Shown: positions 9,188 through 21,906 of the stretch, piece by piece | Layout of the letters: each line of letters starts with the position of its first letter | How positions within the stretch are numbered: position 1 is the first letter of the stretch | Assembly: GCF_905171775.1 (NCBI RefSeq) | Contig: NC_053489.1 | Span: forward strand, 596,234,581 to 596,298,580 | DNA length: 64,000 nt | Source: Rana temporaria | Lineage: Eukaryota; Chordata; Amphibia; Anura; Ranidae | Direction: 5' to 3' | Program-made: the position numbers and the translations under genes | Notes under the pieces: generated by a model | Databases searched by the model: none | What the model was told of the DNA's origin: nothing | The model's input: the letters and a program-made list of their open reading frames with translations, nothing else

Positions 9188-10440
9188 GGTTGCTTAATGA
9201 AAACTCTCTTTATTATACTCTTTTACCAAACACAGTATTTAAACTGGTTGCAAAGGCTTAAGGTTTTTAGCTTAATAAATTCTCTGCAATAAGTTTAAAA
9301 ACCATTCATGTTCAGCTCCCTCCACAGCCCCCTAAATACTTTCTGGAATCCGATCCAGTGCTGTGCCTGAGAGCAGCAGCATGGCTCTCTCTCTCCCTTC
9401 TCACAGACTCAGAGACAGTGGTGGGAGCCATTGGCTCCAGGTGCTGTTAATCAAATCCTGTGAAGGGGTAGTGGGGCCAATCCATGCTGTGTGTGTAAAA
9501 AATAGAAGCACACAGCCCAGCTCGGGAAAAAGCCTCCACAAGTGCCCCTATAGCAAGCGGTTTGCTATGAGGGCATTTAGAGGAGAGGATAAGCCCAGAG
9601 TTTCAGTGGGGGCCCCAGAAGAGGAGGTTTAGGGCCACTCTTTGCATTTTCAGGTGCCCATCACACATGAGCGGGAACATTAGCACTTACAGGTGAACTC
9701 ATATGCACATGCGTGAAAATACGCACATTAACCATTAATGCTGGCTCCAAATGGCCTAATGGCCTAACCATTAATGCTGGCGCCAAATGGCCTATATAAA
9801 GACAACAGATGCACTAGCGCAGTGCTGTCTGATCTGCAGCTTTACCTAAGTCTGATCCTGTATATGCATCTGATTACCTGTGTTTGACCCGGCTTCTTTG
9901 ACTACTCTTGTTTATCTCCAGTCCTGACTCCGGTTTGCCTTAAACTTGCAATACCTGCATTATCCTACACGAATGATGGATTGTTTTCTGTCACCTGTTT
10001 TACTCATCCTTTTTTCACGGACTGGAATATTTAGTTCATGTCTTCATTGTATTGTTTATGCACATTGTATTTTTAGTTAGCACCACACTGATTTTTTTAT
10101 ACCTGCTTTTCTGCCTGATATCCTGCTGTCAACCTCTACCTGTCTACTGACCAATCTCTGCTTACCACTTATGCCATATCTAATTATCTGTGATTGACCC
10201 GTCTTGTCTGACCCTGCTCCAGTTTTGCTTCATTGTGCTCCATCAAGTACCCGGTGACGCTGTCCTACTAAATATTATATCATACTTTGTCCACAAATAT
10301 TTACTTTGTATATTTACATATTGGAATAAGAATATTTGAGCTTCTCTATTTTCGATGTATTTAATGTATTCCCTGTAATTTGTATTACACCTTTGTACTC
10401 AATAAAATATTTTTGACAAGGAACAAAAAAAAATGCCAAA
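9188..10440. other. Unassigned sequence, possible old retro-element
   Basis: No supported ORF. A 22-bp direct repeat (ccattaatgctggc-type) occurs twice near 9730-9795, followed by a TATA-like TATATAAA at about 9794. The segment ends with AATAAAATATTTTTGAC and an A-run near 10400-10430. A TATA box, transcribed-looking region and poly(A) end would fit a retro-element or LTR remnant, but no coding motif supports this. Confidence 0.3.
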
Positions 10441-11130
10441 AAGTTACAATTCATTAGAAAATAACCTTCTAAAAGTAGAAAAAAAAACTTGAAGCATAAC
10501 ATTTCACATAGAAGTATGTCAAAGATACATAACAACATAACATAATTCTGAAATAAAGCTTAATCAACTTCTAAGCACCTTTTTCCACGCTCAAGTAATT
10601 TCTTCAATAGCATATAAAATACTATGCATGAATATACATACACTTGAACACTGCGATAGACACATCTACTGACCTCCACTCACTTTGATTTGCTAATCTT
10701 TTTGGTTTACATTTCTCTGACCATTTAATAATGTCACTTGGGAAATCACCATTAAAGTGCATCTTAAGTCATTTACTGCCACATATTACATATTGATTGC
10801 TTTTCTACGAGGACTAAAAACAAACAAATTAAACATGGCTGGAAGACTAAATATTCTTCACCTTAAATATGCATTCAAGGCAAAAGATGTGACCTCAAGT
10901 TATCTTCTGACTTCAAGGCAAATAAAGTGTCCACAACAAAAAATATATACTGACAACTTAAAAAATTTCCCAATGTTGGCTTTAGTTAAACCATCAGAAA
11001 ATATTTTACAAGTGTACCATGAAACAATTCTACTGTGACACTGAAGTTATTTTAAGTTTTGTATAAAAATGCTGGGCATTTGCAAATCCTTTTTTGCAAA
11101 TCCATTTTTGCTTTAATAGTAGGAGTCTTT
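10441..11130. other. AT-rich spacer, nothing recognised
   Basis: Short open frames on both strands show no recognisable motif and AT-biased composition. No RNA gene or repeat boundary supported. Confidence 0.4.
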
Positions 11131-11132
11131 TA

Positions 11133-11404
11133 GACTGAGTTCACACTATTGCCGCATGTGGCTCAAAGCAGGGGTCTGGTGCGTCCCTGTTCACCATTTC
11201 AGGTCCAATTTGTAGCCCAAATTTTTGGGCAGAATTTGGAGCTGAAACGGACTAAAGGAAGCACAGGACCCCTGTGAAAATTCACACTGGAGCCGCAGGG
11301 GAGATATGTGAATCGTCTCCATAGAGAGCCAGCCATAATCTCCAACAATGCGAATTGGAATGGGTAGAAAACCGCATCCAATTCGCAAAGGTGTGAACCC
11401 AGCC
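11133..11404. mobile_element. MITE, GACTGAGTTCACAC family
   Basis: Ends GACTGAGTTCACAC and GGTGTGAACCCAGCC are imperfect inverted repeats. Flanks TTA and TCA suggest a decayed 3-bp duplication. The interior has inverted words such as gccgcatgtgg and ccgcagggg. Non-coding. Confidence 0.6.
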
Positions 11405-11829
11405 TCAAGGATGAATAATAATTCCAGTCCATTAAATCTTTCAACTGTTATTTTATTTTTTTAGCTGGTTGCTCTTGTGCTACTGAACTGATACAGTACC
11501 TTGCTTGACACTGAATTATTTGTGTTTTATAACGTGTTTTGTACTTAAGAAAAATGTGAAAAAATTCACAGAAGATTAGGTTATAAGGTTAGAGTCATTA
11601 AATAAAATGTAGAAAAGAGAAATAAGAATGTGGACATTTTGAAGATAACAAAGGTATTACCAGGTCTTCTGTAGCATACAGAACATTTAAATTTAATGAG
11701 TATGTAAGAAACAGAAGAACAAGGCATACATAATAACCCAAAAGCACAGTGGGGTTGATTGATGCATGTATAAAGGTATAAAGGTGTATAGCATTATTAT
11801 TTTTTATATGAATAATTTCAAAGTGAATT
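11405..11829. other. AT-rich spacer, nothing recognised
   Basis: No feature beyond short accidental open frames. Confidence 0.35.
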
Positions 11830-12255
11830 TTCACTTTGCAAAGTCATTTTTCACTTATTTCAGTAAATGAGGTGAAACAAAGGTTAAGCCATTTTACTTC
11901 ATGCGAATAATACACAATCATATTCAAGGAAAGTAAAAAAAAAACATGTTTTTTGCTTGTATATGATTGAAGTCAGCACAACTTCAGATCATGTACTTAA
12001 GTGAATTTTATCTTTGCAAAATGATTCACTTAGCTTAGTGAAGTAGGTAAAATTGTGCTGGCTTCAGTCATCCAAGCATATGTTCAAAAAAAAAAAAACT
12101 TTTTTTTTTTTGTTTCCTTGCACATCATTGGGTATTCTTGGCAGATTTATTTTTCACCAATTTCATTAGGATAAGTGAAAGTGCACTTTGCAAGGCACAA
12201 ATTCATTTTAAAAGTAAGCATGCTATAACCCTTTAGTAAATCAGGGGCAATGCAT
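11830..12255. mobile_element. Degenerate MITE with TTTAGTAAATCA-type end
   Basis: The words TTTCAGTAAATGAGG (left, about 11855) and CTTTAGTAAATCAGGGGC (right, ending about 12250) resemble a terminal pair. Inner segments (atgattgaagtcagcac and relatives) recur in both orientations. Boundaries and duplications are unclear. A relative lies at about 45836-46078. Confidence 0.35.
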
Positions 12256-12336
12256 AGAAACAACCCAAAAGCATAAATTGAGTTTAATAAACTAATACAT
12301 TTGGATTGAGTTGAAGGGACCAATCAACAAGCCTAA

Positions 12337-12607
12337 GGCCCCGTACACACGGCCGAGGAACTCGACGTGCCAAACACATCGAGTTCCTCGGCCAGTTCAG
12401 CACTGAAGCCGCCGAGGAGCTCGGCGGGACGAGAGCTCCCATAGAACAACGAGGAAATAGAGAACATGTTCTCTATTTCCTCGTCGAGCTCCTCGTCGGC
12501 TTCCTCGGCCGAAAGTGTACACACGACCAGTTTCCTCGGCAGAATTCAGCCAGAAACTCGGTCGGAAGCTGAATTCTGCCGAGGAAACTGGTCGTGTGTA
12601 CGGGGCC
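12337..12607. mobile_element. Fold-back MITE, GGCCCCGTACACACG family
   Basis: The termini GGCCCCGTACACACGG and CGTGTGTACGGGGCC are inverted repeats; flanks are TAA and TAT. Most of the element folds on itself through cgaggaactcgacg / cctcgg words, with an inner palindrome gaacatgttc. Non-coding. Sister copies lie at 39908-40178, 48602-48872 and 60023-60291. Confidence 0.85.
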
Positions 12608-13237
12608 TATAAGTGAAAAACTATTTTGGCTTCACAGAATCAAATTCTATACACACTGGTGTTATAACTGTAATAAGTGACCAGAAGAGTGGACACACAA
12701 TGAATGTCTATGGACTAACCAAGATTAATGGAAAATGCTGTGCTGAAAGCTAGACAAGCATTATCCCATGATTTAAATTGTTACTATATGCTCAATATGC
12801 CATACTTTCTTTGCCCACTTACCTTAGTTTTCAAACTTCCTTGACAATGGGGTTTTAGTTAAAAGTCCTTATTATAATACATTCATAACTCATAGCACGG
12901 TTTATCATTCTTGTTTTGTATGTTTAGATATTCAGGGTCACAGGCATTAATTTCAGGATACTGTTGGTTAGACTATTAATGCAGGGAAAATGTGATTGCT
13001 GTTGTGGAGTTAGGAGGATTAAGAGGGATTTATTTTTTCTTTTGAGGTAAAACTGATAATGACTTCAATACTTTATTTTTCCTTCTACTTGATCAACAAA
13101 AATGGCATTATTAGAGAAGGGATTTGTGCAAATTATTTATTGACAAAGTCCAAGAGGCATATTAAGTCTGTGTGTGTGTGAGGAAACACAAAGTGAAAGT
13201 CAGCAAGACAGTGCTGGGCACATTAACTCACATGCAC
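12608..13237. other. Unique-looking AT-rich spacer
   Basis: No recognised repeat or ORF. Confidence 0.35.

Positions 13238-13298
<61 letters not shown>
13238..13298. repeat. (GT)n(TA)n microsatellite
   Basis: A short GT run passes into about 25 uninterrupted TA dinucleotides. Confidence 0.95.
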
Positions 13299-13302
<4 letters not shown>

Positions 13303-13731
13303 TCTGTGAGCTTTGTCAACACTCACAGGCTTGCTGAAATAATAATATAACTAAATATTCCCACTGTAAATAACAGCAAGTATATGCTATTAAAGCTGAA
13401 CTCCTAAACACAGTTTTCTATTCAGTGGTATTAATGTATCTACCTAAATTTTTTGTAATATCTGCCTTTTGTAATGCCCAGTAGAAGTGGTCAATAGTAA
13501 ATCAGGCTGTGCTGCATGTGCTTGAAAACATCATGCTATCAGCATAAGAGAGATGGCTTCATCAGGCTTTTGCTACTCCTTGACTGTCCAATCAAGCTTG
13601 GGGCAGGAAGATGACTGAGTATTATTCCCTAAAGCCCAATTGAACCCTCATGATTTAGTACTTTAATGCAGTCAGGTTATATAAACATCATAATCCTTAT
13701 TTCTTTTTTTTTTCTTTTCTTTTAACTTCTT
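13299..13731. other. Spacer, nothing recognised
   Basis: AT-rich with a T/C-rich tract at 13700-13730 next to the following TTAA element. Confidence 0.35.
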
Positions 13732-13735
13732 TTAA

Positions 13736-15204
13736 CCACTTCCATACTTACAATCTGGCATTCCTCTCCTACATATAAAAATCATAATTTCTGAGAAAAA
13801 TAATCAGAGCCCCCAAACATTATATATATTTTTTGACAGAAACTCTAGGGAATAAAATGGTGGTTGTTGTATTTTTTCATGTCCCACAGTATTTGCGCAG
13901 CAATTTTTCAAACGCAATTTTTTTTGACAAAAAATACTTTCATGAATTAAAAAAAAAAACACAATACAGTTGAACCCCGGTTTAAGAGTAACTTGGTTTG
14001 AGAGCGTTTTGATTTGCGAACAACTTTTAAAAAAAAAATCGAACTCGGTTAGCGAGTGTTGACTCGCAAGACGAGCAGAATTCAAGCTAAATAGGCCTGC
14101 AGTACCTCATTTGGCCTGAGGTATGGGGGCGCAGAAGCCGAGCAGAGCCAAAAATAAGCCTGCAGTACCTCATTTGGCCTGAGGTACGGGGGCGCAGAAA
14201 ACAAGCCGAAGTGTCCTCGGGCCTTTTCGGAGGTTTTCGGTGCTCTCTAGTGCCCCCCACAACTGGCCGCATTCGGTATTGCATCCCATTAAATTCAATG
14301 CGGAACAAATAATTTTTGTTTCCATTGACTTCAATGGGAAAACTCGCTTTGATATGCGAGTACTTTGGATTACGAGCATACTCCTGGAACAGATTGTGCT
14401 CGTAATCCGAGGTTCAACTGTATTGTTATTACCCCAAACTTTTGGTATAATGTGAAAGATATTATGCAGAGTAAATAGATACCTAACATTTCTAGCTTTA
14501 AAATTGAACACACTTGTGGAATGGTGCCAAACCTTAGTACTTAAAAATCTCCAGAGGCTACCAGTTTAGAGCTGCAGAAGAGGTCTTGTGCTTGAATTAT
14601 TGCTCTCACTTTGACGTTTGCGGTGATAACACACGTGTGGTTTGAACGCTATTTACATATTTGAGCGCAACCTATGTATTAATTAATTTTTGCATGCAAA
14701 GGGGTGCTTTATTTCTTTATTGTTTATTTTAATTTTAATAAAAAAAATATTTTTACACTTTCTGTTATTTTTTTTGTTTACATCTCCACATCTCTCCTCT
14801 ATGGTGGAAAGTCTGAGATCCCCACAAAAAATCGATCTCAGGCTTCCCAGCAAAAAAAAGGCAGTGTTTACATCTACGTGAGTCAAAGAACTGGCCAGGG
14901 ACCATGTGGCCCCTGGCCAGCACTATGATAAACTTCTGCTGCTGACGGATTTATTCTCCAGCACCCTGATTGCATGGACAAGCCATGGAGAAGCACCAGA
15001 GGGTGGTGGGAGGGGGCAGGCATGTCTCCTCCCGCTGCCTGTAAAAGAAATCGAGCAGCTGGACACCCACTATGATGTCTTTTACTTTGCAGGAAATCGC
15101 TGATGAAAAATAAATATCTGAATGATGCCTGTAGCTTCAGGCATCATTCAAATATCTCCACTCAAAGTCCAGGATGTCATATGACATCTTTGGGTGGGAA
15201 GTGG
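13736..15204. mobile_element. TTAA element of the CCACTT family, split by a TA-target MITE
   Basis: TTAA at 13732-13735 and 15205-15208 flank ends CCACTTCCATA and TGGGTGGGAAGTGG. The interior matches 36163-37436 (cagagcccccaaacattatata, given by position 13805-13826; tatttgcgcag; and the tgatgcct hairpin near 15112-15153). A 454-bp element at 13967-14420 interrupts it. Non-coding, piggyBac-like by target. Confidence 0.85.
13967..14420. mobile_element. Tc1/mariner-type MITE, CAGTTGAACC ends
   Basis: TA at 13965-13966 and 14421-14422 flank perfect ends CAGTTGAACC and GGTTCAACTG. TA target and TIR style indicate Tc1/mariner. Inside, a unit with gcctgcagtacctcatttgg is present twice (about 14094 and 14158). 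No transposase. Its insertion into the TTAA element makes it the younger of the two. A partial relative lies at 56358-56470. Confidence 0.85.
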
Positions 15205-15208
15205 TTAA

Positions 15209-15904
15209 AGGAAAGTTTTGCAGCAAGATTAAAAATACCATGTGCTGCAGCAGTCTGGAGAGTTGGACCATTGTTCTCTCACAGAAAGCAGTGGCCTAGC
15301 TGCTCTGTTGTAATGTAAAACCAAAGTTTGCAATCAATTATACAGCAAATATTGCACATGCTTTGTTGGGATGTGATTGTTTGCATATTTAATGAGTGAG
15401 TGTATTTCTAATTCTTTTTATTTAGTCAGCCAATGCTTTTGGTTTGGTGGCCTTTTAAATGCAAAAGTAAGAAAATGCTGCAAATGCTCATTTTAAAAAC
15501 ACATTTTAATGATGCCTGCATTGCTCATATCTGTCACTTGGCAGACTGTGTAAATTATTATTGATCCTTCCTGCCACTAGCTCATATTTTAAGCAAATGT
15601 CTATACTTGAAAATATATGTGACATTACACATATAAAATACAAATCATCTTGCTGAAATTACAGATAGTCCTGCTAGGTTATATTGCATCATCGACACAG
15701 GAGACGTTGCATACAATCCTTAAGGCAAACATATCTCTTTAAACACAAGTTTAAATTGTATGTTAGATATTGTGCTGTTGATAAACAAAAAAAGTACAAT
15801 GAACATAAGGATATTATAAAATAAAGAAAACAATGCTATCAATCTAATAATTGTCTATGCATATGTATGTGCATGTATCTCTCTCTTGTATGCAATATAT
15901 AAAG
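15209..15904. other. AT-rich spacer, nothing recognised
   Basis: No supported ORF, repeat end or RNA gene. Confidence 0.35.
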
Positions 15905-15906
15905 TA

Positions 15907-16055
15907 CTGTATTTATTGGCATATAACACTTACTTTTACCCTGAAAATAGAGGGTAAACTGTGCCTGCGTGTTATACGCAGGGGGCTGTAGAAAGTTTTT
16001 TTCCTGAAACTTCCCTCTTAAAGTTAGGGTATGTGTTATACGCCAATAAATACGG
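15907..16055. mobile_element. Short TA-target MITE, CTGTATTTATTGGC ends
   Basis: TA flanks ends CTGTATTTATTGGC and GCCAATAAATACGG. The element is 149 bp with a hairpin (gcctgcgtgttatacgcagg). The copy at 41532-41947 is the same element carrying an insertion. Confidence 0.85.
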
Positions 16056-16059
16056 TATA

Positions 16060-17585
16060 TAATATAAAGACATGATAAAAAATAAAACAATATTATCAGT
16101 CTATTACCCAAGGGCACTCTATGTTTGAGGTCAATGTCCAGGTTCTCACCCGCAAAGAAATCTATACAAATCCAACACTAGTATAGAGGCAATCATGGAT
16201 CTTGCAGAGAAGCTAGATCAAAACAGCAGTGTTCTTTTATTGTCAATGTTTTAAAGAAGCTCAGTCTATATTTATCAAGACACTATCAAATGGAAGTGAA
16301 CAGACTAATAAGCCAAAAGTATAAAAAAGTGTGATCTTGCACTGAAAAGTGATACCACCATAAACACTAAAAACACCCTATGCAGGGAAATACTATTCAA
16401 AGTGAATAACAAGTTCATGTGTAAAATGATCAATACATAATGTCCCACAGCTTCAAAGATATTGAAAAAGTCCTTCCAATAACCAAAATGAATGAACAAG
16501 TGGTCCAAGTAAAGTAGGATAAATTGATGGGTCTAGGACTTTCCTGGTTATTATATAGCAATCTGCGTGGTATATATAAATACCAATGGTAATATAAAAA
16601 ATTCAATAGATGGTGCTTAATATCCACAGACTGATCTCCCAGAACTCTCACCGTATAGTATATATCAATTTGCGTTAGTTGAACATGTCCTTGATCAGAG
16701 TAATCACCAAACCCTCTCACCTAGATTTTGCAGCTTATAAGTGTTTATCTCTTTTTCTGTATTTCACACATTCACTTATTTACTTATAGTAGCATGAAAG
16801 ACCCATTCACATTAATAAACCAAAATTCCTACTCACCAACAACACCCGCTAGTGATGAACTCACACAGTGCAAGGGTAAAAAGACACATACAGGGTAGAG
16901 GTCAAGCAAATATCACAGAAAGAGAAAATCACAATAGTCAATCAAAAAAGCAAAATACTGTATACAAAATCCTTGTTTAAATAAAGATATATAGAAAAAG
17001 CATAAAGTTGGGAAAATGCAGAAAAGGTAGGAAAAACAGAGCATATTATAAACACTCACAAGATGGCCACCATTGCAAATGGCAAACACCAGGCTGGCAC
17101 AAAGCACCCATAATAAGTAACATGAAACAATAATGAAACAAGTGATGCGCTAGGATAGCTTAGCAACAAATGAGAAATTACCAAATAGCCACAAAAATAC
17201 TATATAGGACTAACACCCCACATGTGCCAGAAGTAAAAAACTGTACAAGTGTAAGTAGCACCCCACATAGACAAAGAAAATAGACCCACAGACAACACCA
17301 ACAGTGCACAAAGATATAAAGACATATAAATGTACATAAATGTAAATAAATACTCCGTAACCAGATAGAAGAAACCTGAGGACTCAGATATACAGTATGA
17401 GTAGTTGCAAAGAAGAACTGATGGTGCCTAGGGGTGTTCTTGGTGGGTGGGTCTTTGGGTTTATTGGTCTATTCACTTCAATGTGATTGCGTCTTTTTAG
17501 TGAAAAAAGGTTCATGCATTACATTTTTCATAGTTTTAATAGGACGAAGTAGAAAAAGCATATATGCAGTGTCTACCAAGTGGAA
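16060..17585. other. Unassigned AT-rich region
   Basis: No recognisable protein motif in any frame of the short open frames, and no terminal repeats seen. Composition is uniform, as in intronic or intergenic DNA. Confidence 0.35.
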
Positions 17586-17590
17586 ACATA

Positions 17591-17869
17591 GGGGGTTATT
17601 TACGTAAGGCAAATTCACTTTGCACTACAAGTGCAAAGTGCACTTGGAAGTGCAGTCATTGTAAATCTGAAAGGTAGATCTAAAATGAGGAGAAGTTGTG
17701 CTGATTTTATCATCCAATTATGTGCAAGCTAAAATGCTGTTTTTTCTTTTCCTTGCATGTCCCCCTCGGATCTACAGCGACTGCACTTCCAAAGTGAACT
17801 TTCAGTGCAATTTCAAGTGCACTTTGCACTTGTAGTGCAAAGTGGATTTGCCTTTCATAAATAATGCCC
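17591..17869. mobile_element. MITE, GGGGGTTATTTACG family, ATA duplication
   Basis: Ends GGGGGTTATTTACGTAAGGC and the right end AATAATGCCC are inverted repeats extended by multiple caagtgcactttgcacttg palindromes. ATA flanks both sides (17588-17590, 17870-17872). Non-coding; sister copy at 24703-25018. Confidence 0.85.
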
Positions 17870-18436
17870 ATAGTGTAACTAGATAGCAGTAATGATAAAA
17901 AATAATAACCACAGAAAGAAAACCAGAAAAAACAGCATAAGTATATGTTTACAAGCATGTGGCCATCCACAAAGACCACAATTTCCAGGTCTTTTTGAAA
18001 GTTAGGTATCAGTCTCTTCTCAGAGCTAGTCCTTTTTCATGCATACAATTGGTTTTAATCAGCTCAACAATTTCTGAAGGGTTGGGAGAAAGATGTTGCT
18101 TCTAATGCCTAGTAATCACAAATCTGGCAGCTAGGAGAATATGGGATACTACTGTGCATAAATTCACAGGGAAACTTGTCTATTTCTAGATTTAGAATTG
18201 CTAATGCAGGTGATGTAAGCATCAGGAAGCCTGAGGGCAGAAAGGTCCATCCCCCAATGTAGAAAAGGAGATGACTTGCTGAAGGAAGTGTAAAATATTG
18301 TAGAATAGTGAGATTCATTTTTTACTTGAGATTCCTTTGTATAATTGCCAGCTGTAGTGTGTTGGATCATTGTTTTTTTTTTCAGGGAACTCTCTTAGAG
18401 AGTGATTAATTTGCATACATCTAAAGAAGTCAGTTC
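17870..18436. other. Unassigned sequence
   Basis: Minus-strand frames at 18109-18370 overlap and could be old LINE-derived coding sequence, but I recognise no motif. Confidence 0.3.
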
Positions 18437-18440
18437 TTAA

Positions 18441-18969
18441 AGCGGAGGTTCACCGCTAAATTGCTATTTTTACCCTTAGATGGATGCTCATTTAGTCTAG
18501 GGGAATCGGCTAGTTGTTTTAAAATCGAAGCTGTACTTACCTTTTTAGAGAGCGATCTTCTCCGCCACTTCCGGGTATGGGCTGCGGGACTGGGCGTTCC
18601 TTCTTGATTGACAGTCTTCCGACAGGCTTCCGAAAGGCTTCCGACGATCGCATCCATCGCGTCACGATTTTCCGAAAGTAGCCGAACGTCGGTGCGCAGG
18701 CGCAGTATAGAGCCCCGCACCGACGTTCGGCTTCTTTCGGCTACTCGTGACGCGATAGATGCGACCGTCGGAAACCTGTCGGAAGCCTGTCAATCAAGAA
18801 GGAACGCCCAGTCCTGAAGACCCATACCCGGAAGTGGCGGAGAAGATCGCCCTCTACAACGGTAAGTACTGCTCGGATTTTAAAACAAATAGCCCATTCC
18901 CCTAGACTAAATGAGCATCCATCTAAGGGTATCTAAGGGTAAAAAAACATTTATGGGAGAACCCCCTCT
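18441..18969. mobile_element. TTAA fold-back element, AGCGGAGGTTCACC family
   Basis: TTAA at 18437-18440 and 18970-18973 flank ends AGCGGAGGTTCACC and GGGAGAACCCCCTCT. Nearly the whole 529 bp is an interrupted palindrome: atggatgctcatttagtct, cttccgggtatggg and gcaccgacgttcggct appear in both orientations. Centre near 18707. Non-coding. Confidence 0.85.
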
Positions 18970-18973
18970 TTAA

Positions 18974-19393
18974 GTTGGAGTTCCGCCAATTTTTTTTTTT
19001 TAAGTCTGCAAATACTACAGCTGCTGGCTTTTAATATATGGACACTTATTTATCCAGGGCACACCCAATGTCGGCACCCAAAGCCGATCTGTCCCCTGGC
19101 TATCGGGTGGAGGTGCCGCTATCTTCGGCAAGGGAATCAGGAAGTGCGGCGCAATCTCACTGGTTCCTGCTGTCTTCTGGGACCTGTGTGTCTCCCAGAA
19201 GTCAGCGGGAGGGGAGGAGGAGAGGCCGAACATGGCATAGATCTCCGCAGATACTGCAGCAATCTATGCCCAGAAGTGGGAGGTGGAGTGGATTAAACAG
19301 GTATCTGCTCCCCCCTGAAAGGTGCCAAATGTGACACGGGAGGGGGAGAGGAATGCGAAAAGCGGAAGTTCAATTTTTGGGTGGAACTCCGCT
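18974..19393. mobile_element. TTAA element, GTTGGAGTTCCGCC ends, sharing a TTAA with its neighbour
   Basis: It starts directly after the TTAA (18970-18973) that ends the previous element and finishes GGTGGAACTCCGCT before TTAA at 19394-19397. The ends resemble the neighbour's AGCGGAG word, so they may use the same transposase. Interior is GC-rich with no ORF motif. Confidence 0.8.
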
Positions 19394-19397
19394 TTAA

Positions 19398-20797
19398 CAT
19401 CAATGTTTGAAAGTTTTTAAAGGTGTCTCCAATAAATAATTTAGAGGTTGTGGCACTGCCAAACCTGCACAAGAATTTTCTATTCAGATAGGGGGTTCTG
19501 GTATCTAGCACAGTTAGAGGTAATGGATTAGAGGTAACTTGTGTATAACTCCAGGAAGTGGAGTGTAGTAGTCTCCAGGCCTCGAGTGATGGTTGTACTG
19601 GGGGAGGTAATAGTTTCAAAACTAGGGCTTGCCATAGATCAGTTAGCAGACATTAATATACATTTTTCAATGGTACAGCTGATTGTTCTATGTCTAGTCA
19701 AAGGATTTCAGGAGACAGTTGAAACTAGTTGTTCGTTCTAGGTGTACAGCAGTAAGATAGTCAGCTATATCTAAATATCCCATCCCACCAAAGTTTCTGT
19801 GTTTCCCAAGTTGAGAATGAAGTCCTCCAGGTCCCTTGCCTTGCCAGAGTAAACATTTAAGTAAAGACTGTATTATTCTAAGATATTTGGAAGGTAATTA
19901 AAATTATACACATTTCTTGCTAGGATTAGCATCTTGAAAGGTGTGAGTCTGCCAGACCAGGATATGGTAGATTTAGATAAGTCGTTCGATATCCTTGAAA
20001 AGGCTGCTGATAATAGGTTTGGTATTTCGGGCAGCTAGAGTGCCTGTTTTAGGAGTTAAAGTAATGCCTAGGTAGGAGATACCATTGTCTGCTAGGGAAA
20101 GAGTTTTGTAAGATGCATTTAGAAATTTTATCAACTCTTATATCTAGTATTAACGATTTTAAAATGTTCTTTTTAGTAATAGATGGAGCTAAAATGGTCA
20201 AAATCTGGTGGGCTCTTTCAAGAGAGGCAGTAGGATTTGTCATTAAAAGGATTACATGTCTGAGGAATTATTAATCTTAAGTGGCTTTTGCTGGAAGGTG
20301 AAACTTTATATTTCTGAGTGGGACCAGCTCACTCCACCTCCCATCTGTAGTGCTGCAGCCTTCTTTCTTTGAATCTCAGGCCTAATGTTTACATTACTGT
20401 CAGGGAAACCATGCACGACTACAAGCAAGGAGGCTCTAGTGTAAAGGTAGGTATGTGTGTGTGTGTGGGGGGATTAGCTATAATCTTGGGAGAAGGTTGG
20501 AAGGTAAGGCAATAATGATTAAGATAGTGGCATTATTAAGCTGCACAAACATTTGTAAAGCCCCAATAAAACTTGTCGTACTTTGTTAATTATCTCTTAT
20601 GACCATAAGCACCATCTTGTGGCTATAAGGTGGTTTGTCTCCTGATTGAGGTACTTAAAACAAAGTATTGCATTATCCCCACTAGATGGCTCTTATGATC
20701 ATAAGAGATAAACATGATACATAAAATATGACACGTTTAATTGGGGCTGTGCAAATGTTTGTCAAATTCATACAGCAACGTTTTTATACTTCAATCC
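19398..20797. other. Unassigned region, possibly ancient LINE-derived
   Basis: Long, moderately AT-rich sequence without recognised motifs. A TG microsatellite occurs near 20450-20470. Confidence 0.3.
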
Positions 20798-20801
20798 TTA
20801 A

Positions 20802-21226
20802 AGGGTCACTAAAGGGAAAAAAAAATCTTTAAAATAACAAACATGTTATACTTACCTCCACTGTGCAGTTCATTCTGCACAGAGTGGCCCCGATCCACGT
20901 CTTCTAGGGTCCCTCGGTGGCTGTCTCTGGTCCTCCCCGCAAGAACTCATCACCTTCATGCGAGAGAGCTTGCATGGTAATGAGTCCTTGCGGAAGCACT
21001 CCCGTGATACAGCGAGCGGCCATAGCCGATCACTGTATCACTCGGCCACGCCCCTCAGCGCGCCACGTCACTGGATGTGATTGACAGCAGTGCCAGCCAA
21101 TGGCTGTGCTGCTCTCAATCCATCCGCTCTTGCCAATCAGCGACCAGACTGAGCGTTGAAGAGGATCTCGGGACCGAGCGCGGGACTTTCGAGGGTCAGG
21201 TAAGTAAAAATTCCTTTACAACTCCT
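20802..21226. mobile_element. TTAA element, AGGGTCACTAAAGG ends
   Basis: TTAA at 20798-20801 and 21227-21230 flank ends AGGGTCACTAAAGG and CCTTTACAACTCCT. The interior is GC-rich with cgatcactgtatcac-type inverted words. Non-coding. A truncated relative starts at 35067. Confidence 0.8.
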
Positions 21227-21237
21227 TTAAGTATTAG

Positions 21238-21903
21238 GGGGGGTAATCCACAAAAGGGATACGCCGGTGTATCTACTGATACGCCGTCGTATCCCTGTTT
21301 CTATCTATGGAACTGATCCACAGAATCAGTTTCACATAGATAGGCAGAAGATCCGACATGTGTAAGGGACTTACACTGTCGGATCTTAGGATGCAGTACC
21401 GCATCCGCCGCTGGGGGCGAAATGCCGCTTCAGGTATGCAAATTAGTACTTACGGAGATCCACGAAGCTTTTAAGCTTCGTTTTTTTCTCCGTAAGTATT
21501 AGTTTGCCGTCGCAATATTAGGGCTGCTTTTACAAGGCCTAAACTGTTTACACCATGTAAAAGTAGACCCTTCTATCCCGCATCGCTGTCATTTTTTTTT
21601 TTTTCGCCGCAACTCGTTTTTTTTTACGCCCGTCGCGATTCTCAAAACCCGGCGCAACGTAAAACCGCGCAAAGCACGTCGGGAAAATGACGTCGGGAGC
21701 ATGCGCAGTACGTCCGGCGCGGGAGCGTGCCTAATTTAAATGGGACTCGCCCCATTAAATTAGGAAAGCCTTGCGCGGGACGGATTTAAGTTACACTGCT
21801 CAAAATTTCTTGGTAAGTGCTTTGTGGATCGGGCACTTAGGTAGAGATTTTGCGGCAGTGTAACTTAAATTAGAAAAAATACAGGTTTTTGTGGATTAGG
21901 CCC
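21238..21903. mobile_element. GGGTAATCCAC-family MITE, TAG duplication
   Basis: Ends GGGGGGGTAATCCAC and GTGGATTAGGCCC, with TAG on both sides (21235-21237, 21904-21906). It carries gatacgccg palindromes and the hairpin gaagcttttaagcttc. It is collinear with the copy at 58366-59040. Non-coding. Confidence 0.85.
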
Positions 21904-21906
21904 TAG

